From an uncultured Actinomycetes bacterium (GTDB lineage: Bacteria > Actinomycetota > Geothermincolia > Fen-727 > JACVIW01): 64,000 nucleotides of DNA. Positions 7,935 through 17,281 of the stretch are shown here, one piece after another. Position 1 is the first letter of the stretch. Each line of letters starts with the position of its first letter. The notes beneath the pieces are model-generated. The model searched no databases. It was not told the origin of the DNA and was given only the letters and a program-made list of their open reading frames with translations. The translations under genes were made by a program, and so were the position numbers. Where the stretch lies: positions 1-64,000 of the forward strand of contig CAKZLU010000011.1 in assembly GCA_937127245.1 (NCBI GenBank), in the 5' to 3' direction.

Positions 7935-8486
7935 TTGGACAAGATGAAACCTTATGTCAGGGGGCTCATACTCGCTCCGATTTTCGCGGTTGCGGTTTTC
8001 CTATGGATTCTTTTTTATGACAAGATCGGTGGGATGACGTACTGGTCCGCGCTGGTCGCGTTTGCGATCTATGTTGCCTCAGGATCAAATCCGAAGAAAC
8101 TTCCCTGGATGCTCGTCGGGGGGCTGATCGGTACCTTACTTGGGCTATTGACTTTCTATATCTCCAAGCTTGTCTTCCCCACTTTCTCGATACTCTCATC
8201 AGCCATCGCGGGAGCGATATTCTTGTTCGTTGCCGCGCTCATCGGAGCACCCAAAGTATCTGAGCGTCTGCCCATGGCAGTTGTTGGGTGGGCGGCATTC
8301 ATAGGCGGGATGCTTCAACACATGGACCTCATTGGAAGTTTTCCCGTGTGGGCAATCCCCAAAACGTTCGCAACTTTCGCCGGAGTATTGCTCTCCCTCT
8401 CAATCGGACTTTTGTTCGGGACCCTTGTTGCTACCCCGCTTCTCGGTCAGGAAAAACCAGCCCGCCCGAGAAGCGCCACAGAATAG
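7935..8486 (+). CDS. DUF1097-like integral membrane protein
   Basis: A 183-residue protein with about five or six hydrophobic segments: a first helix after KPYVRG, short loops (GSNPKKLPW), Gly-rich helices such as GGLIGTLLGLLTFYI, and a basic tail. The pattern fits the DUF1097 family, which has no assigned function. The TTG at 7935 is chosen because GAGGGGGTG lies six bases upstream; the in-frame ATG at 7905 has no such site. It is followed after 31 bases by the large repeat protein, so the two are probably co-transcribed. Confidence 0.65.
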   Translation: MDKMKPYVRGLILAPIFAVAVFLWILFYDKIGGMTYWSALVAFAIYVASGSNPKKLPWMLVGGLIGTLLGLLTFYISKLVFPTFSILSSAIAGAIFLFVAALIGAPKVSERLPMAVVGWAAFIGGMLQHMDLIGSFPVWAIPKTFATFAGVLLSLSIGLLFGTLVATPLLGQEKPARPRSATE

Positions 8487-8517
8487 AGCCGGTATCGGAT
8501 CAAGGAGATGAGGGGAT

Positions 8518-11394
8518 ATGAGAAGGCTTAAGAAAACGTTTGCGGTCCTGATATCTTTCATCCTTCTTTTCGCTATACCAATTGCAACGCTTGGTGGCGA
8601 TACCGCCGCGCAAACCGACGGCGATGTTTCCGTGGTTAACAACCAGTTCCTCGTTGCAATTCAGGACCATTCAGGCAAAGTAAAGTCCGCTCAGGTGATT
8701 GACTGGCTTGCACTCGACGGTGATGGCACAATCACCTTTGAAAGAGAACAGGCACTTCCCGATCCACCGAAAATCCAAGGAATGAGCGGCTTCACTGTCC
8801 CCGCCGTTGAAGACGGGAAGATGGTCTGGAAAAACTTGAACGTGAAAGGGCCTACAAATCTGATTTCTACCGGAAATTTGAGCAAGAGGAGCGTGGAAGA
8901 GGTTTTCGAGAAAATCCCAGTTGAAATCACTTACCGTTACTGGCTTGACGGCAAAGAATACAAAGACCCTAACGAAATAGCGGGAAAGAGCGGTCGTTTT
9001 AGGCTTGAGATGACGGCAAAGAACACATCAAAGAAGAAAACCAAAGTCACATACAAAGACTCCATAACCGGCGAGGTCAAGACCGAAGAGGTGGAGACTT
9101 ATCTGCCGGTCATCATATCCCCCACCTCCTGGGATTTTGACAACAGTATCTTCTACAATATGAAAGTTGACCCCAACGGGGTTATAGTTTACGCACCCAC
9201 CACCTATAAACTCGGGTGGTCGCTTACCGTATTCCCACCGGCAACAAAAGAAGAAGAGACGATATGGCTCGAGGCCGACGTAAAGAATTTCGCCCTTCCC
9301 CCGCTTACCCTTGCGGTGCTTTTCGTCATACCTGAAGGGCAGGAGAAGAGCCAGACCTCCACTGTCTCCCGGTTCCTCGACGGTCTTACCCAGCTCTATA
9401 ACGGCGTAATCCAGCTGGGCGGAGGGCTTGGTCAGGCTGTTGCAGGCCTTGGTGCCGCCAATGTTCCCGACACACTGATATACGGAATAAACCTCATGGC
9501 GGGCGGCTTGAGCAAGATGGTAGCGCCCGATGGCTTTCCAAGAGCGCGCTCGGCGATAATAGGAGACATGATACCGGGCGTGATAAAAGCAGCCAGCGGA
9601 ATTGGAAGCCCCGAAACGCCTGATACCCTTCTTTACGGAATTTCGCAAATATCGGGTGGCTTAAATAAGATCTCAGGGGGAATCGGTGACCCGGCAACAG
9701 GAGATACCCTTCTTTTTGCCGCAAACGCGATCGAGGGCGGGCTCAACCAGATGAAAGGAGGAATAGGCTCTCTTGACACCTCCGGGACACTCCTGAACGG
9801 CATCGGTCTGATCGCGGGAGGACTCAACCAGATGAAGGCAGGGATCGGCAGCGAGGAGACAAAGGATACACTGCTCTACGGCGCTGCCGCGGTGCTCGAT
9901 GGATTGAATCTTATGAAGGAGGGTATAGGTTCGCCGACTACAGAGGACACTCTCCTCTACGCAATTACCGCAATGACAGATGGATTGCAGAAGATCTCCC
10001 GTGGGATTGGAAGCGAAACAACTGCTGACACCCTGCTTTACGGCGTAAAAAGCGTTGCAGATGCGGTTGGTTACGGACCCCCTGAACCAGGAATCAAGGG
10101 AGGGTTTGAACAATTGCATAATTTACTAAAATTGTTAAGGGAACCAGCTATAACGGACATAGAGAAGACAACCCAGGAGGGCGGACCCGTCTACGACAAC
10201 ATCAAGAGCGTTATGGACGCAATGAAGCCGGGCGGTGAGATGTACGACTACGTAAAAACGCATGTTGCCGGATACCCCAAGACCTGGCTCCTCAATAAAA
10301 TGTATGATTATGATGATAACTATCATGACAAGCTGAACGCCGCATACGATGGGGTTGGGAGCATAAACACCACCACAAACGGGATCCTCCAGGGACTTGA
10401 CGAAAGCATCAAGGATGTCAACAAGGCGATAGCGGGAATCGGAGACCCTAAAACTAAAGATACCCTACTCTGGGCGATCGACCAAATAATGCTCGGACTG
10501 CTTGACATAAAAAGGGGAATAGGTTCTTCAACCACAGGTGGCACTTTGCTGTACGCGTCAGCCGCCATCACCCGTGGACTCAACAAGATGAAGGCAGGAA
10601 TCGGCAGCCCGACAACGGATGACACGCTCCTTTACGGCGTGAGCGCCATCAAGGGCGGACTAAACCAGATGAAGGCGGGGATCGGAAGCCCGACAACTGA
10701 TGGCACGCTCCTTTACGGAACGAGCGCCATAACTGGCGGGTTGCTGCAGATGGCTGCGGGTATCGGCGACGTTGGAACAGACGGAACCCTTCTTTTCGGA
10801 ATAAATGCTATGAGAGGAGGACTTGCTGAGATCAAGGCGGGGATCGGAAGCCCGACAACGGATGGAACCCTCCTTTACGGAACAACCGCGATAACTGACG
10901 GCTTGAACCAGCTCAAAGCCGGGATGTCAACCGGCAGCATGGCAAATCCCGGCTTGAAAGAGGGTCTCATGCAACTCGCCGACGGCCTTGGAACCGCCAT
11001 AGCGGGTGTAGGCTCACCGTCAACAGATGGCACTCTGCTCTATGGCGCAACACAGATTGAGGGCGGCCTCGAGCAGCTAAAAGCAGGTCTAACAAGGGCT
11101 GTTGAAGAGGGCACAAACGTCATGCAGGAAGGGTTGAAGGAAAACATCGAGGAACTCGATCTGACACTCACGCAGGTTAAGGCAATCGCGGATCGGGGTG
11201 ACGCTTTCAACTCGATAATGGGCAAAGTGGAGACACCCGGTGCGGACAGCACTTTGAGGGTTCTGCTTCAGACCGAACCTGTTCAGGAGCCGGTCTTCAA
11301 GCGCGGACCGATAGTCGGATTGATTCTCGCGGTTGTGATCGGACTTGCCGCTGTGGCTCTCGGATTCACCGTGTTCAAGAAGTATGCGTCATAA
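8518..11394 (+). CDS. Exported, membrane-anchored 27-residue-repeat protein
   Basis: A 958-residue protein of unknown function. It has a signal peptide (residues 1-30), an N-terminal domain of about 250 residues rich in beta structure (it includes an NTSKKKTKVTY segment), then about 15 copies of a 27-residue unit with consensus AGIGSPTTDGTLLYG-xxAIxGGLNQMK, and a C-terminal membrane helix ending in FKKYAS. The repeats form two blocks (roughly residues 360-540 and 639-860) separated by a charged insert of about 100 residues. The Leu/Gly periodicity recalls the heptad-rich surface proteins of the YhgE/Pip type, but the unit is different. AAGGAGATGAGGGG precedes the ATG. It is probably co-transcribed with the DUF1097 membrane protein. 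Confidence 0.7.
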   Translation: MRRLKKTFAVLISFILLFAIPIATLGGDTAAQTDGDVSVVNNQFLVAIQDHSGKVKSAQVIDWLALDGDGTITFEREQALPDPPKIQGMSGFTVPAVEDGKMVWKNLNVKGPTNLISTGNLSKRSVEEVFEKIPVEITYRYWLDGKEYKDPNEIAGKSGRFRLEMTAKNTSKKKTKVTYKDSITGEVKTEEVETYLPVIISPTSWDFDNSIFYNMKVDPNGVIVYAPTTYKLGWSLTVFPPATKEEETIWLEADVKNFALPPLTLAVLFVIPEGQEKSQTSTVSRFLDGLTQLYNGVIQLGGGLGQAVAGLGAANVPDTLIYGINLMAGGLSKMVAPDGFPRARSAIIGDMIPGVIKAASGIGSPETPDTLLYGISQISGGLNKISGGIGDPATGDTLLFAANAIEGGLNQMKGGIGSLDTSGTLLNGIGLIAGGLNQMKAGIGSEETKDTLLYGAAAVLDGLNLMKEGIGSPTTEDTLLYAITAMTDGLQKISRGIGSETTADTLLYGVKSVADAVGYGPPEPGIKGGFEQLHNLLKLLREPAITDIEKTTQEGGPVYDNIKSVMDAMKPGGEMYDYVKTHVAGYPKTWLLNKMYDYDDNYHDKLNAAYDGVGSINTTTNGILQGLDESIKDVNKAIAGIGDPKTKDTLLWAIDQIMLGLLDIKRGIGSSTTGGTLLYASAAITRGLNKMKAGIGSPTTDDTLLYGVSAIKGGLNQMKAGIGSPTTDGTLLYGTSAITGGLLQMAAGIGDVGTDGTLLFGINAMRGGLAEIKAGIGSPTTDGTLLYGTTAITDGLNQLKAGMSTGSMANPGLKEGLMQLADGLGTAIAGVGSPSTDGTLLYGATQIEGGLEQLKAGLTRAVEEGTNVMQEGLKENIEELDLTLTQVKAIADRGDAFNSIMGKVETPGADSTLRVLLQTEPVQEPVFKRGPIVGLILAVVIGLAAVALGFTVFKKYAS
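9595..11090 (+). repeat. Coding tandem repeats of 81 bp (27 residues), two blocks
   Basis: The encoded unit GIGSPTTDGTLLYG plus AIxGGLNQMKA recurs about six times from 9595 and about seven times from 10432. The two blocks flank a unique insert, and a second short insert (MSTGSMANPGLKEG) precedes the last copy. Copies near 10590-10900 are the most alike, which suggests recent expansion there. Confidence 0.8.
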
Positions 11395-11426
11395 ACAAAC
11401 ATAGCACAGAATCAAAAGAGGATTCC

Positions 11427-11463
11427 TCAAAAGGGTGGGGTCGCACGCGCCTCACCCTTTTGA
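11427..11463 (+). terminator. Hairpin after the repeat-protein gene
   Basis: TCAAAAGGGTG (11427-11437) pairs with CACCCTTTTGA (11453-11463) around a 15-base loop. It begins 33 bases after the stop codon of the repeat protein. The T-run is inside the right arm, so its efficiency is uncertain. Confidence 0.6.
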
Positions 11464-11546
11464 ACCCTTATGAGAGATAATCAGATGTGCTAAAGGCGTC
11501 CTCATAACGCTGTATTTTTGTTTAAAACACACGGGAGGTGAGGGAC

Positions 11547-14024
11547 ATGACCCGTGAGCGCCAGGAAAGGGTTGATAAGACTGTCAGGAAAATTGTTTCA
11601 AGACTTATCGCCGCGTTCCTGACTCTTTCCCTGTTGCTATCATTGAGTCCATGTTTATGCGTGATTGATGCTAAAGCCTCAAATGGCAAGCGGTTCACAA
11701 TCCTTCACACCAATGACGAACATTCGGACCTTATCCCTTACGACCTTGCCTCAGAGTTTCCAAGACATCCAACCATCGGCGGCTTCTCAAGAATCGCAAG
11801 GCTGATAAAAGACATAAAGAAAGAAAAGAAGGCGCAGGGAGAGCCGGTTCTCACTTTATCCGCGGGTGACTACGACCAGGGAACGCTTTTTGCCTGGCTT
11901 GGAATCTCACACGCGTCCGAGTTGAGCCTCTTCTCATCGGTTGGATATGACGCAGTGGCAATCGGGAATCACGAATTCGATTTAGGTCCCCGCTATCTTG
12001 CCATGTATTTAACAAGAGCGGCGTCTCTCGGGGTTAAGATCCCTCTCCTTTCGGCTAACATCGAATTCTCAGAAGAAGACCCTGCAGATGACGACCTCGA
12101 GGCGCTCTTTTCGGAAACTGACTTTAAGGGCACGAAACTTGCTATTCAGCGATACACGATAAAGACTCTCTCAAACGGACTCAAAGTTGGGATATTTGGT
12201 CTTTTGGGCATGGAGGCGGAAGCTGTCGCGCCGGCGGCATCACCGGTTTCCTTCGGCAACATCAAAGGAAACCCGACGGACCCTGTCGGATTCATAAACA
12301 GAGTAGATGTGGCATCAAAGATGGTTAGAGAACTTAGAAGCAAGGGAGCCGACGTGATTGTGGCTCTCAGCCACTCGGGAACAAGGGAAGAGCGTCTGCT
12401 CGCGCAGTTTGTGAATGGAATAGACGTCATCGTGGGCGGACACAGTCATGACCTCGTTTATCCGCCAGAGGTAATAAACAATACCATAATCGTCCAGTCC
12501 GGTTCGTATACTAAGAATCTCGGAAAACTCGAACTTGAGTATTCCGGAGGAAAGTTAGCGGTAAGAGACGCAAAAGCGATAAGAATAGATAGCTCAATAC
12601 CAACGGACCCCGCGACCGATACAAAAATCAACGGCTATCTGGCCGCCATAAACGCCGCTGTTGGAAGGGACGTGCTTGCCCCCTTTGCGGAGACATCATT
12701 TAAAAACGGTCCAGGTTTTGATCTATCGGACACGCCTGCGTGGTCGGAGACGAATCTCGGGGACCTCGTGGTTGACTCTTACAGGCACATAATAAACAGG
12801 ATAAACCCGGTAGAACCCGTGCAGATGGCTTTCGAGGGAAGCGGAAACATAAGGTCGAGCATTGTCAAAGGTTCGACCGGAAAGTTCTCTTTCTACGACC
12901 TCTACAGGGCAATTCCACTTGGCGGGTCGCCTTTCTCCCCCCTCCCCGGATATCCGCTTGTCTCCTTCTATCTGTACGGCTCAGAGATAAAGGGAGTCCT
13001 CGAGCAGATACTCGAGCTCGGGCAGAATGACTTTTTCGTCCAGGTCTCAGGCATGACCTACAAGTACAACCCGATGGGAGAAGAAGGCAAAAGGGTGATG
13101 CGCATCAAGACAGGAGAAGAGTACATGGCCGGAAAAGCGCTTGATCCCAAACGCCTTTACAAGATCGCGACGAACTACTATACCGCTTCCTTCCTTAAAC
13201 TCTTTAACGTTGCACCCAGAGGCAAAGACGGCAGAATCGTCAATCTTCCCACATGTCTTGTGGACTCTGACCCCGCAACACCTGGAATTCAGGAGCTCAA
13301 ATGCTGGCAGGCTTTGGCCTCTTACGTGCAGTCTATGAAAGACACCGACGGAAACGGCCTGCCCAATGTGTTGGATATTTACCGAGCCCCCCAAGGCAGG
13401 ATCACGCAGCTTGCCTGGTATCTTCCTGAAGGGTGCACCGCCGGTGGATTCGAGACATGGGTGCTTGTGCAGAATCCGAACAACAAAGACGCCACAGTAA
13501 AAATCACTTACATGACCGCCGAAGGGAAGAAGGAGAAACAGGAGTTCATTCTTCCCGCGAACTCGAGAACCAGCATAGATGTGGGAGGGGACGTTCCCTC
13601 CAACTGGCAGGTCTCCACGAAAGTTGAAGCCTCGCTGCCGGTTGTGGCGGAGCGCGCAATGTACTGGAATAACAGGGCATCCGGACACGACTCGATCGGG
13701 GCGCAATTCCCGAGCGCTACCTGGTATCTTCCTGAAGGGTGCACCGCCGGTGGATTCGAGACATGGGTGCTTGTGCAGAATCCGAACAACAAAGACGCCA
13801 CAGTAAAAATCACTTACATGACCGCCGAAGGGAAGAAGGAGAAACAGGAGTTCATTCTTCCCGCGAACTCGAGAACCAGCATAGATGTGGGAGGGGACGT
13901 TCCCTCCAACTGGCAGGTCTCCACGAAAGTTGAAGCCTCGCTGCCGGTTGTGGCGGAGCGCGCAATGTACTGGAATAACAGGGCATCCGGACACGACTCG
14001 ATCGGGGCGCCCACGCTTTTCTAA
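11547..14024 (+). CDS. Secreted 5'-nucleotidase/cyclic phosphodiesterase with duplicated C-terminal module
   Basis: An 825-residue exported enzyme of the UshA/CpdB type, which removes phosphate from nucleotides outside the cell. A signal peptide precedes the calcineurin-like domain. Metal and active-site motifs are HTNDEHSD, AGDYDQG, GNHEFDLG, HSGTREE and GGHSHD. A 5'-nucleotidase C-terminal domain follows (GNIRSS, FYDLYRAIPLGGSPF, KRLYKIATNYY). The last 200 residues are two identical modules starting WYLPEGCTAGGFETW and ending SGHDSIGA. This module resembles adhesin or surface modules in subsurface actinobacterial proteins. The ATG at 11547 follows GGGAGGTGAGGG. A strong terminator follows at 14039. 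The module's role, perhaps cell-surface attachment, is inference. Confidence 0.85.
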   Translation: MTRERQERVDKTVRKIVSRLIAAFLTLSLLLSLSPCLCVIDAKASNGKRFTILHTNDEHSDLIPYDLASEFPRHPTIGGFSRIARLIKDIKKEKKAQGEPVLTLSAGDYDQGTLFAWLGISHASELSLFSSVGYDAVAIGNHEFDLGPRYLAMYLTRAASLGVKIPLLSANIEFSEEDPADDDLEALFSETDFKGTKLAIQRYTIKTLSNGLKVGIFGLLGMEAEAVAPAASPVSFGNIKGNPTDPVGFINRVDVASKMVRELRSKGADVIVALSHSGTREERLLAQFVNGIDVIVGGHSHDLVYPPEVINNTIIVQSGSYTKNLGKLELEYSGGKLAVRDAKAIRIDSSIPTDPATDTKINGYLAAINAAVGRDVLAPFAETSFKNGPGFDLSDTPAWSETNLGDLVVDSYRHIINRINPVEPVQMAFEGSGNIRSSIVKGSTGKFSFYDLYRAIPLGGSPFSPLPGYPLVSFYLYGSEIKGVLEQILELGQNDFFVQVSGMTYKYNPMGEEGKRVMRIKTGEEYMAGKALDPKRLYKIATNYYTASFLKLFNVAPRGKDGRIVNLPTCLVDSDPATPGIQELKCWQALASYVQSMKDTDGNGLPNVLDIYRAPQGRITQLAWYLPEGCTAGGFETWVLVQNPNNKDATVKITYMTAEGKKEKQEFILPANSRTSIDVGGDVPSNWQVSTKVEASLPVVAERAMYWNNRASGHDSIGAQFPSATWYLPEGCTAGGFETWVLVQNPNNKDATVKITYMTAEGKKEKQEFILPANSRTSIDVGGDVPSNWQVSTKVEASLPVVAERAMYWNNRASGHDSIGAPTLF
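13414..13704 (+). repeat. Exact 291-bp direct repeat, copy 1
   Basis: The stretch from CCTGGTATCTTCC to GATCGGGGCGC is identical, base for base, to 13720-14010. The offset is 306 bp (102 codons), so the reading frame is kept and the protein gains one whole module. Confidence 0.95.
13720..14010 (+). repeat. Exact 291-bp direct repeat, copy 2
   Basis: This is the second identical copy, ending just before the stop codon. The complete lack of synonymous differences means very recent duplication or gene conversion. Confidence 0.95.
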
Positions 14025-14038
14025 GGAGGTTAAGCTCT

Positions 14039-14072
14039 GAGGCGGGAACCGCAATTGGTTCCCGCCTCTTTT
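14039..14072 (+). terminator. Rho-independent terminator of the 5'-nucleotidase gene
   Basis: GAGGCGGGAACC (14039-14050) and GGTTCCCGCCTC (14057-14068) are a perfect 12-bp stem with loop GCAATT, followed by TTTTAT. It begins 14 bases after the stop codon. Confidence 0.9.
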
Positions 14073-14210
14073 ATGTTTTCCGTGAAATGCCGCCAAAGCG
14101 CTAAACCTTTGAGCTCCTCATTGATATATAATTTCCACTCAGGAGCGCTTTAATAAAATATGCACTTGCTGATCGGAGGTTTTTGAGGACTGCGTTTTTT
14201 CGGGAGAGAT

Positions 14211-14972
14211 ATGCTATTAAGAAGAAAAATGCTCAAACTCTTTTCCGTACTCCTCACTATTTGCGCAATTGCAATTCTCCTTGTCTTTATAAGCAAAGCA
14301 ACGACAAGCACTCCCGAAAAAACAGCCTCCGCCTTCTACGCTGCGATCGAGAAGCAGGATGAGCAGGCTCTTATGAATACTTTGTCTCCCGACCCGCTCG
14401 ATGCCCCCTGGCTCCATGTGACCCTGAGTCCCGACATCAACATGGAACTGGAGATGCATATCCGAAAGGATTCGACAGCGAGGATAAAAAAATCGCTTGA
14501 AAGGTTTGTTTCAAACATACCCGGCGTCTTGTCGGTCACTTACATTCCCGAGAGAAAGAACTTAGCGATCTGGACAAAAAATATTTCCTGGTCGGGAATA
14601 GTGAGAATTGTTGTGAACAGACCCGCGGACATACTGGTCCTTCTAAGAATGCTTGAAAACCGCCCGGAGGTAGACCGCATGAACGGTTCGCGAATTCCCC
14701 GCTTTTACGTTCCACTCAAAAGGAGCGCAAGACATTTCCTCGCATCAATTCCAAACAGGCTCCGATTTAGAAAAATAACATACGGAAAGGTAATTGAGGG
14801 GCACCTCGCCCTGGTCAACGTGGCAAGCGGTATAGCGGAAAAGACAGGCACAAGCGGAGAGACGTTGCCCGTAAGCCTTAAAGAGTTCGGGCAAATTGGA
14901 ACGATTCCCTCAGCTTTTCTCCTGAGAAAGATGAAAGGCGCCTGGAAGATAATATCATTCCCCAACTTATAA
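14211..14972 (+). CDS. Membrane-anchored protein of unknown function
   Basis: I do not recognise this 253-residue protein. It has one N-terminal membrane helix (about residues 9-28) and an extracytoplasmic part. Just after the helix a segment TPEKTASAFYAAIEKQDEQAL resembles the start of the NTF2-like domains found in small exported proteins. The rest is basic, with PRFYVPLKRSARHFLASIP and a C-terminal MKGAWKIISFPNL that also fits such a domain (a closing beta strand). It stands between the terminator at 14039 and the histidine kinase gene, on the same strand as the kinase with a 161-base gap. The start could also be the ATG at 14229. Confidence 0.6.
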   Translation: MLLRRKMLKLFSVLLTICAIAILLVFISKATTSTPEKTASAFYAAIEKQDEQALMNTLSPDPLDAPWLHVTLSPDINMELEMHIRKDSTARIKKSLERFVSNIPGVLSVTYIPERKNLAIWTKNISWSGIVRIVVNRPADILVLLRMLENRPEVDRMNGSRIPRFYVPLKRSARHFLASIPNRLRFRKITYGKVIEGHLALVNVASGIAEKTGTSGETLPVSLKEFGQIGTIPSAFLLRKMKGAWKIISFPNL

Positions 14973-15133
14973 CCCTTTCAAAGGGTAAAGATTAAAAATG
15001 TATGATAGATGCTGGCTTAATAAGCACTTGAGTTCAACACCGTAATTTAAAAAAGAACCTAATGTTTCTTCAGGAATTTGCCGAATATCATAAAAAGTGG
15101 GTAGGTGTTGTTTTTCCGTCCGGATGAAAGCAG

Positions 15134-17281
15134 ATGCATGAGAGCGCAAAAGACTGGTTCATAATTGGCTTTATTGCCACTGTGTTGTTCACGGCTGCGA
15201 GTTGGGCGCTCGCTGTAATTGTTCTGCGTTCTAACAAGAAACAGTACATAAATCGCGTATTCTCTCTTTATCTGGTATTCTTGGGGTCATGGTCGCTCTC
15301 GGGCCTAATTGACAAAGTTATATTCACACAAAGCGCTCACTTCGTCATTTGGACATACAGGTGGGCATATATCTCAAGCCTCATCGCGGTAGGATTTTTC
15401 TTTCTTTTTTGCCTTGCGGTTTATTACGGGGAAAAGCCACCGGCACTCTTGAGTATAACTGCCATGCTCCCAAACGCCGCGGGAAGCGTGCTTTCGCTTA
15501 CGCCGTTTGTTATCCGCTCAGCAAGTATCGTCAATGGTGATGTTACCGTCAAACATGGAAGCCTTTACCCTGTGGTAATCGCCTTAATACTCGTCCCATT
15601 CTTAATTGCGTGTTCGTTATTTCTTAAGAAATGGATAAGCTCATCAGGTATAGACAGGGCAAGGGTAAGCATAATACTTCTAAGTTCATTAGTCTTCTTT
15701 TTCCTGGCTTTTACATTTGTGGTTATTTTACCTTCCATTACAGGAAACCAAAAATTTACTGGCATCGCTTTTTTGCTGGGGATAATCCCGATCGCCGGAT
15801 TCTCTTACGCAATTATTCGCTTCCGCCTTCTTGATGTGAGAATAGTCATCAGAAAAATAGGCGTATACGTCATCGCTTCCATATTATTCGGCATGCCTCT
15901 GGTGTCGCTTCTTCTTCTTTTACATCAGCTCGGCATTCCTCCGGTATCAATGTACGCCATACTCACCCTGACCTTCTCGGCAATGTTTTTCTTTGCCCCC
16001 AAGATCTTGGCGTCCTTAAGGAAGTTCGCGGCAAGAGTCTTATTCTCTGGCACGTACGACGATATGGAACTCGCCGAGAACTCTTTCACTCGCCTTTCAA
16101 ACTCATCCAGTCTGCAGGAAGGAGTTTCTGCAGTCCTCGAGGAAATAACTCCGGCGCTAACTATAAACAAGATTGAGCTTATCATTCCCTCTGGAGTGAT
16201 AGATGACCGTATTTGGCAATTTACGTGTGCTCCGGATGATAACGGGAGCTGCTCCACGAATGTCAGCAATTTAGCAGAAATCGAGGGTTGGATCACCTGG
16301 ATGACAGGAATTCGCATAACAGAGGAACTGCAGCGCTGGCCCAAAAACACCGATGACAGACTGACAGCAAAAGAGCTTGGGTCGAGAGGTTATACCCTTG
16401 GCATGGACATGCGCGTCAGGGATAAATTGGTTGGTTATTTGCTCGTGGGGGAGAAAGTCACTCACGCACCGATAACCCAAACAGATATAAGTTTGCTTGA
16501 AAAGATTTCCGAAAGGCTTGGCATATTCATAGATAACTACTCGCTTTCGGCGAAACTCGCAGCCCAACTCGAACACCAGCGTAACTTATACAGGGAACTG
16601 CACGATGCATACAAGTTTAAGTCCGAAATCATGCAAGTCGCCTCGCATGAGTTCAGAACCCCAATAACCGTCGCAAGCGGTTTCGCCCTCACGCTGAAAG
16701 ACAACTGGGAAAGGCTTGATGAGTCAGAAAAGGTCTCATTTTTGGAAAACATAGTCGAAGCTTGCGGGAGAATAACCGACCTCACAAATCAATTCCTCAG
16801 CATCACAACACTTGAGCAAGGTGACCTTGTCACTCAATTAAGCCCTTTCAAAATGAGCAGACTGGTGAAGAAAGTTTGCGAGTCGCTTAAACCGGAAGAA
16901 CAGGAAAGACTCATTATCGAAGCCGACCCGGAGATGTTCATTGTCTCCGATATCGAGCATCTAACGCTTATCTTAAAAAACCTTGTGGACAACGCGCTTC
17001 GCTTCAGTCCAGCGGACAAACCGGTCATAATAAAAGCGTGGAAAAATAGCATCTGCGACTTCATTCAAGTGCGCGATTTTGGAAAGGGAATTCCAAAAGA
17101 CATGACCGAGAAGGTATTTGAGCCCTTTGTCAGACTTGAAAGGGTCCACCATCACTCAAAAGGGATAGGCCTAGGGCTATACATTGTTAGGTTGCTTTCC
17201 TCAAAACTCGGCATAGAGGTTGAGATTGACAGCGCTGAGGGCAAAGGGACCACTGTGACTCTATCTATCAGGTACGAGTAA
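15134..17281 (+). CDS. Membrane sensor histidine kinase with GAF-like region
   Basis: A 715-residue sensor. About eight hydrophobic segments fill residues 1-295, as in kinases with a 7TM-type sensing module. A GAF-like region follows (about 310-460), then a short coiled coil, the HisKA domain with the phosphorylated His505 in ASHEFRTP, and an HATPase_c domain with N-box (KNLVDNALRFSP), G1 box (DFGKGIPKD), F-box (FEPFVRLE) and G2 box (GIGLGLYIV). No response regulator gene lies next to it, so its partner is elsewhere. Its last 21 bases overlap the convergent decarboxylase gene. The ATG at 15134 has only a weak ribosome binding site. Confidence 0.9.
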   Translation: MHESAKDWFIIGFIATVLFTAASWALAVIVLRSNKKQYINRVFSLYLVFLGSWSLSGLIDKVIFTQSAHFVIWTYRWAYISSLIAVGFFFLFCLAVYYGEKPPALLSITAMLPNAAGSVLSLTPFVIRSASIVNGDVTVKHGSLYPVVIALILVPFLIACSLFLKKWISSSGIDRARVSIILLSSLVFFFLAFTFVVILPSITGNQKFTGIAFLLGIIPIAGFSYAIIRFRLLDVRIVIRKIGVYVIASILFGMPLVSLLLLLHQLGIPPVSMYAILTLTFSAMFFFAPKILASLRKFAARVLFSGTYDDMELAENSFTRLSNSSSLQEGVSAVLEEITPALTINKIELIIPSGVIDDRIWQFTCAPDDNGSCSTNVSNLAEIEGWITWMTGIRITEELQRWPKNTDDRLTAKELGSRGYTLGMDMRVRDKLVGYLLVGEKVTHAPITQTDISLLEKISERLGIFIDNYSLSAKLAAQLEHQRNLYRELHDAYKFKSEIMQVASHEFRTPITVASGFALTLKDNWERLDESEKVSFLENIVEACGRITDLTNQFLSITTLEQGDLVTQLSPFKMSRLVKKVCESLKPEEQERLIIEADPEMFIVSDIEHLTLILKNLVDNALRFSPADKPVIIKAWKNSICDFIQVRDFGKGIPKDMTEKVFEPFVRLERVHHHSKGIGLGLYIVRLLSSKLGIEVEIDSAEGKGTTVTLSIRYE

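Noticed and set aside
9028-10119. Minus-strand open frames across the 27-residue repeats
   Set aside because: They are generated by the 81-bp periodic coding repeats on the other strand.
13047-14096. Long antisense open frame of about 349 codons opposite the 5'-nucleotidase
   Set aside because: It mirrors the coding strand, including the exact duplication, has no ribosome binding site and resembles no protein family.
14970-14990. Terminator hairpin after the gene at 14211
   Set aside because: The palindrome ACCCTTT-C-AAAGGGT has no room for a loop and no following T run.
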